From NCBI GenBank assembly GCA_016801885.1, contig CM028901.1:14271095-14335094 (forward strand): a stretch of DNA of 64,000 nucleotides, read 5' to 3'. The notes below the pieces were generated by a model that saw nothing but the letters and a program-made list of their open reading frames with translations, searched no databases and was not told where the DNA came from. The translations under genes were made by a program, and so were the position numbers. This DNA is from Toxotes chatareus (taxonomy: Eukaryota > Chordata > Actinopteri > Toxotidae). Positions 60,720-64,000 of this stretch are shown here, one piece after another (positions within the stretch are counted from its first letter, which is position 1; every line of letters begins with the position of its first letter).

Positions 60720-61300
60720 ACAGTAAAATCTTTGATATCTCTGCAGCCTCCTAAACAGCCACCAAGATTACATGCAAATTTAAATAGAAGTATGAATTTT
60801 GAGGATGACTCCGGTCTAAAATTGCTCCAGCTCTTAGTAACTTTTAGAAATGATACCTCTGAATATAAAAGAATCAAATTACATCCCTGTGGACATTTAT
60901 CTTTTTTTCCCCCCAATAACAGCTTCTGTACTTTCATATATTTTTCCAATTTATCATACTGTGTCCTTGCTGCCTAACCCCTCTCCTCACAGGAGTACTA
61001 TTGATCCAAACCATTGAGGTGATAAATGCAATCTTTTATCCAATGACCATATTTTACAAATGATAGTATAAAAACTGTGTAGATGTGGCCTTTACATGCA
61101 ATTCAGGTACAGAAAAGAAAAAGTGTTTTAATTAATTTTGTATGTCATGTAGGCCTATTCATGCTGTAGGAAAGACAAAAACAACACAGTTTCATTTGTA
61201 ATGTTTTATAATAAACAGCTGCAATACAGATTGGTTCAGCTGCAATTGCTCTTTTAATTTCAGAATTTGGGTTTCTCCTGTCTGCACATGAATTATGTAG
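60720..61300. other. Intergenic, no gene seen
   Basis: AT-rich DNA without features. Confidence 0.5.
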
Positions 61301-61305
61301 CTATA

Positions 61306-61570
61306 GCCTGGAGACTGTGAGCGTAGTTTAGCATAAAACTTGAAGTAGCTAGCTTACAGTTCGCCTTGCGCTGCCCGAAGGTTAAAAATCTGCCTATCAG
61401 CACCTTTAAAGCTTATTAACTGGGAAAAATAAAGAAAAATAAATGACACTTTGGGCTTTTTGGAGGTTTCTTTACCTTTGGGCAAGGCTAGAGGCTAGCT
61501 GTTTCCCCATGTTTCCAGTCTTTATGCTAAGCTAAGCTAACAGTCACCTGGTTGCAGCCTCATATTTATA
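61306..61570. repeat. Teleost fold-back repeat family, second copy
   Basis: Contains CCATGTTTCCAGTCTTTATG, GCTAAGCTAAGCTAACAG and CTGCCTATCAGCACCTTTAAAGC, phrases of the same common family as 29203-29622. Confidence 0.55.
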
Positions 61571-62335
61571 GTAATTTATCTAATTACTATAAGTGAATTT
61601 GCCAAAATTTCAAACTTTTCATTTAATAATAAAACTTAATAAAGCAAATTATTTCTTTAATCTTTGTTTAAAATACTGTATCAGAAATACTGATAACAAC
61701 ATCATGTCCTGTCACACCTAGAACTGTAAACACTGGCAGCAGTAACACTTATGACATAGTCCATAAGGTTGATCAATGTGTTGTCTTTTTGAATGCTACA
61801 CACTACATTTCATTCAGTGTGGGACTGTTTGTGTAAATGTATTATTATTATTGCATTATTATTTCATGCAGACTCTGCGGTCATCTCTGTGGTGCTATAT
61901 CATATGTTAATGTTAATCTTTATAACCCTATGGCATATTCAAGATTTTTTTTTTATGTGTAAAAAAAGTATCCCCTTTGTTTCTCGTCCCAAATGAATGC
62001 TAATGGATAGAAGAATCTTCTGCCAACTAAATTAGGCTAAAAAAGAAGTGTTTTGTAATGGTATGAAAGAAATATTAAAAAAAAAAATTTTAAATGCAAG
62101 AAAAGTAAGCAGCATTCAGCATTCACATGGAGTCAGAGAGGTGACAAGTAAGTGAAATAGACAGTAGGGAAAAAAATAGACTTGCTGAAGTAGAGTTAAG
62201 TGAAAAAGCAGACACATCGGGAGCAAAACAGAGAGACAGTGATATTGGATCAGGCAAATATTGAGCAAGAGCAACAGCAGAGGAAAAGCAAAGGGGTGAG
62301 GAAGAGATCAACGGAGGAGATGGAAAGCGTAATGA
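61571..62335. other. Intergenic, no gene seen
   Basis: AT-rich, then purine-rich from about 62200. Nothing codes recognisably. Confidence 0.5.
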
Positions 62336-62339
62336 CAAC

Positions 62340-62560
62340 AGTAGATATACAGAGTCCCGCTCCCGTTCTCTCTGGCTGCGGCTGCCTACCTATGAGCACC
62401 AGCGGTAGCAGTGACGGTGGAAGGGCCAGAGCGGGAGGCCCGGGACGCAACATTTGGTCACTTCACAGAGCGCTGCAGCCCACCAAAACAATGTTGAAGC
62501 AATCAGAGCTAATTGCGCACTAATGGCTCCCTCTCCACTTCCCTTCTCTAATTGGCAGGA
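62340..62560. other. Possible conserved noncoding patch
   Basis: GC-balanced, repeat-free block with homeodomain-type cores (GAGCTAATTGCGCACTAATGG, CTCTAATTGGC). It has the look of vertebrate enhancer DNA, but this is a judgement from composition alone. Open frames on both strands are not recognisable proteins. Confidence 0.3.
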
Positions 62561-63300
62561 GCGCCATCTGCACACGCACACACACATACACACACACTCG
62601 AATGCATCCCGCTTGCACAAACAGCTCCCATTCTCACAACGCGAGCATCCACAAAATACTCAAAATAACATGCAGGCCTAGGGACCGAGAGAATAACATT
62701 ATTTATTTCAGCCAAGTAGAGGATGAGAGATTTTCTAACAGCGTAGCTCAGTTACCCAAAGGGAGCATTTACAGTTTTTACTGCCAGTGAAACCTTTAGC
62801 ATGTTTGCATTGATTTTTGCCTTCAGAGCAGAGCAGTTAAAATAACAGTATAATCATTTGTTGCAATAAATGGATCCAGCTTAACAAGGGGAACGTTTTC
62901 GTGACTCAAAAACAATCGCCACTGAGCCTGTTATTGCAGCCACTGATGGATCTGCCTATCACACTCTCCATTTTGCCTCACCTCTCTCCCACCTGGCCTG
63001 TGAAACCGTGAAGGCGCTTCATTCTCAGGAAGAGCTTGTCACTGCTGTCATCTCTGCTGCTCCTTTCCCATGCGTAAGGTTTCTTCCCTGCAGTTCTTTG
63101 TTATCACTTAGCAGGAAATCTTTTTGGGCTGTGCAGTGTGGAAACCATCACCGCAGGCAAAAGGTGAAATGGGTACAGCAGGGAAAGTGCTTGAAGTGCA
63201 GCGGTTGCCATGGAAACCACCTTTACCCAGGTTCTCCTCATTCGCTCACCTTCCAGGATTCGAACGGCTTGCACGCTTAATTGACAGATTCGGAAACACA
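62561..63300. other. Intergenic, no gene seen
   Basis: CA-rich near 62572-62600. No exon recognised in the remainder. Confidence 0.45.
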
Positions 63301-63357
63301 CACAAACTCACACACACAGACACAGACACAGACACACACACACACACACACAAACAC
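63301..63357 (+). repeat. CA-rich microsatellite with ACAG interruptions
   Basis: About 57 bp of CACACA/CAGACA repeats. Confidence 0.95.
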
Positions 63358-64000
63358 GCAGGGACAGTACTGGAAAATGATTAAATCTGTTGCCCCCCTG
63401 CTTGTTTGCACTCTGGCAGCCGATTCTTCTCTGTTTCCTGTTTACTGAGACATCGTCCATTCTACCATCTGTCTGTTTTTCCTGCTTGCAGTGAAAACGT
63501 AATTTGTTCGGAACAGGTAGAGCACCTCTCTTTTGCATAACTTTTCCACACAGCAGCAGGATTCTTTGCTTTTGCTCGGCAACACACACCATCTCGCACG
63601 AGGTGAGCAAACCTATTCACAACTGCAACTCTGTCGACACAGTGAGGCTTTTCTCCTATTTGACTGTGTATGTACTTCCATTTGTATACATGTAAACATA
63701 CGTGCGGAAGTATGCGTCTGTGATCGTGCATGTACATTTGTGTGTGTGTAATTCTAGCTGTGTGTGTGTGTGTGTGTGTGTGTGTCCTGGATAAACACAG
63801 GCACTTCCTTGAAGAAAGCCCAAGGCAAAAGAATGCAGGGTGATTTTATACTTTTGTGTGATTCATGCTCTGTATTCCAGGAATTGTTGGGGTGTAGGTC
63901 TCTCTGTTCAAACACCCGCATCTGTATTTCTTCCCAAACACCAACGCTCCGGCTTGATTCTAACACCACCAAACCACATTTGTCTGAGCTGACGCAAAGA
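63358..64000. other. Intergenic, no gene seen
   Basis: Includes a TG microsatellite at 63759-63785. No exon or element was recognised to the end of the window. Confidence 0.5.

Noticed and set aside
1..64000. CRISPR array, prokaryotic operon or integrated viral genome
   Set aside because: No regularly spaced repeats with unique spacers, no dense same-strand genes and no recognisable viral genes. The only LTR-type sequence is a solo LTR.

Overview
The window looks like nuclear DNA of a teleost fish, probably a percomorph. Support comes from AT-rich, intron-bearing DNA, very many CA/TG, CT and GA microsatellites, and remnants of hAT, Tc1-like, L2/CR1-like and tRNA-Lys SINE families typical of ray-finned fish. 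No bacterial-type operon, CRISPR array, rRNA or functional tRNA gene was found.

Only two protein-coding genes can be supported. They are tandem paralogues on the minus strand, CDS spans 3547-5539 (copy A) and 11142-13284 (copy B). Each encodes a 305-residue secreted protein: a signal peptide, two C-type lectin-like domains (CTLDs), and a short basic C-terminal tail. Each has five coding exons of identical length (37, 384, 318, 92 and 87 nt, total 918 nt in frame) with GT/AG borders, plus a spliced 5' noncoding exon. They lie in a duplicated block, about 2684-7825 and 10264-16220, later altered by indels, a 610-bp solo LTR in copy B and local sequence replacements.

The most notable signal is uneven divergence between the paralogues. 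The first CTLD differs at roughly 37 of about 116 residues. The second CTLD differs at one residue and sits in a tract of about 550 bp that is almost identical between copies, including its introns. This fits a recent gene-conversion tract next to a rapidly diversified ligand-binding domain. Both domains lack the canonical calcium/sugar motifs. Copy B's upstream region has a 14-bp-arm palindrome that doubles a STAT-like site present once in copy A.

Between the copies (7826-10263) lie an internally deleted hAT transposon (8048-8904, 8-bp target duplication, transposase N-terminus left) and, at the left edge of copy B, a reverse-transcriptase scrap joined to a hAT tip.

From 16.2 kb to the end there is no gene I can support. 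The region holds decayed non-LTR reverse-transcriptase fragments (about 18.2, 22.1 and 36.8 kb), Tc1-like remnants (51.7 and 53.2 kb), unnamed teleost interspersed repeats, fold-back and hairpin sequences, long microsatellites and a few patches that look like conserved noncoding DNA. It could be intergenic or a large intron of a gene whose exons lie outside the window.
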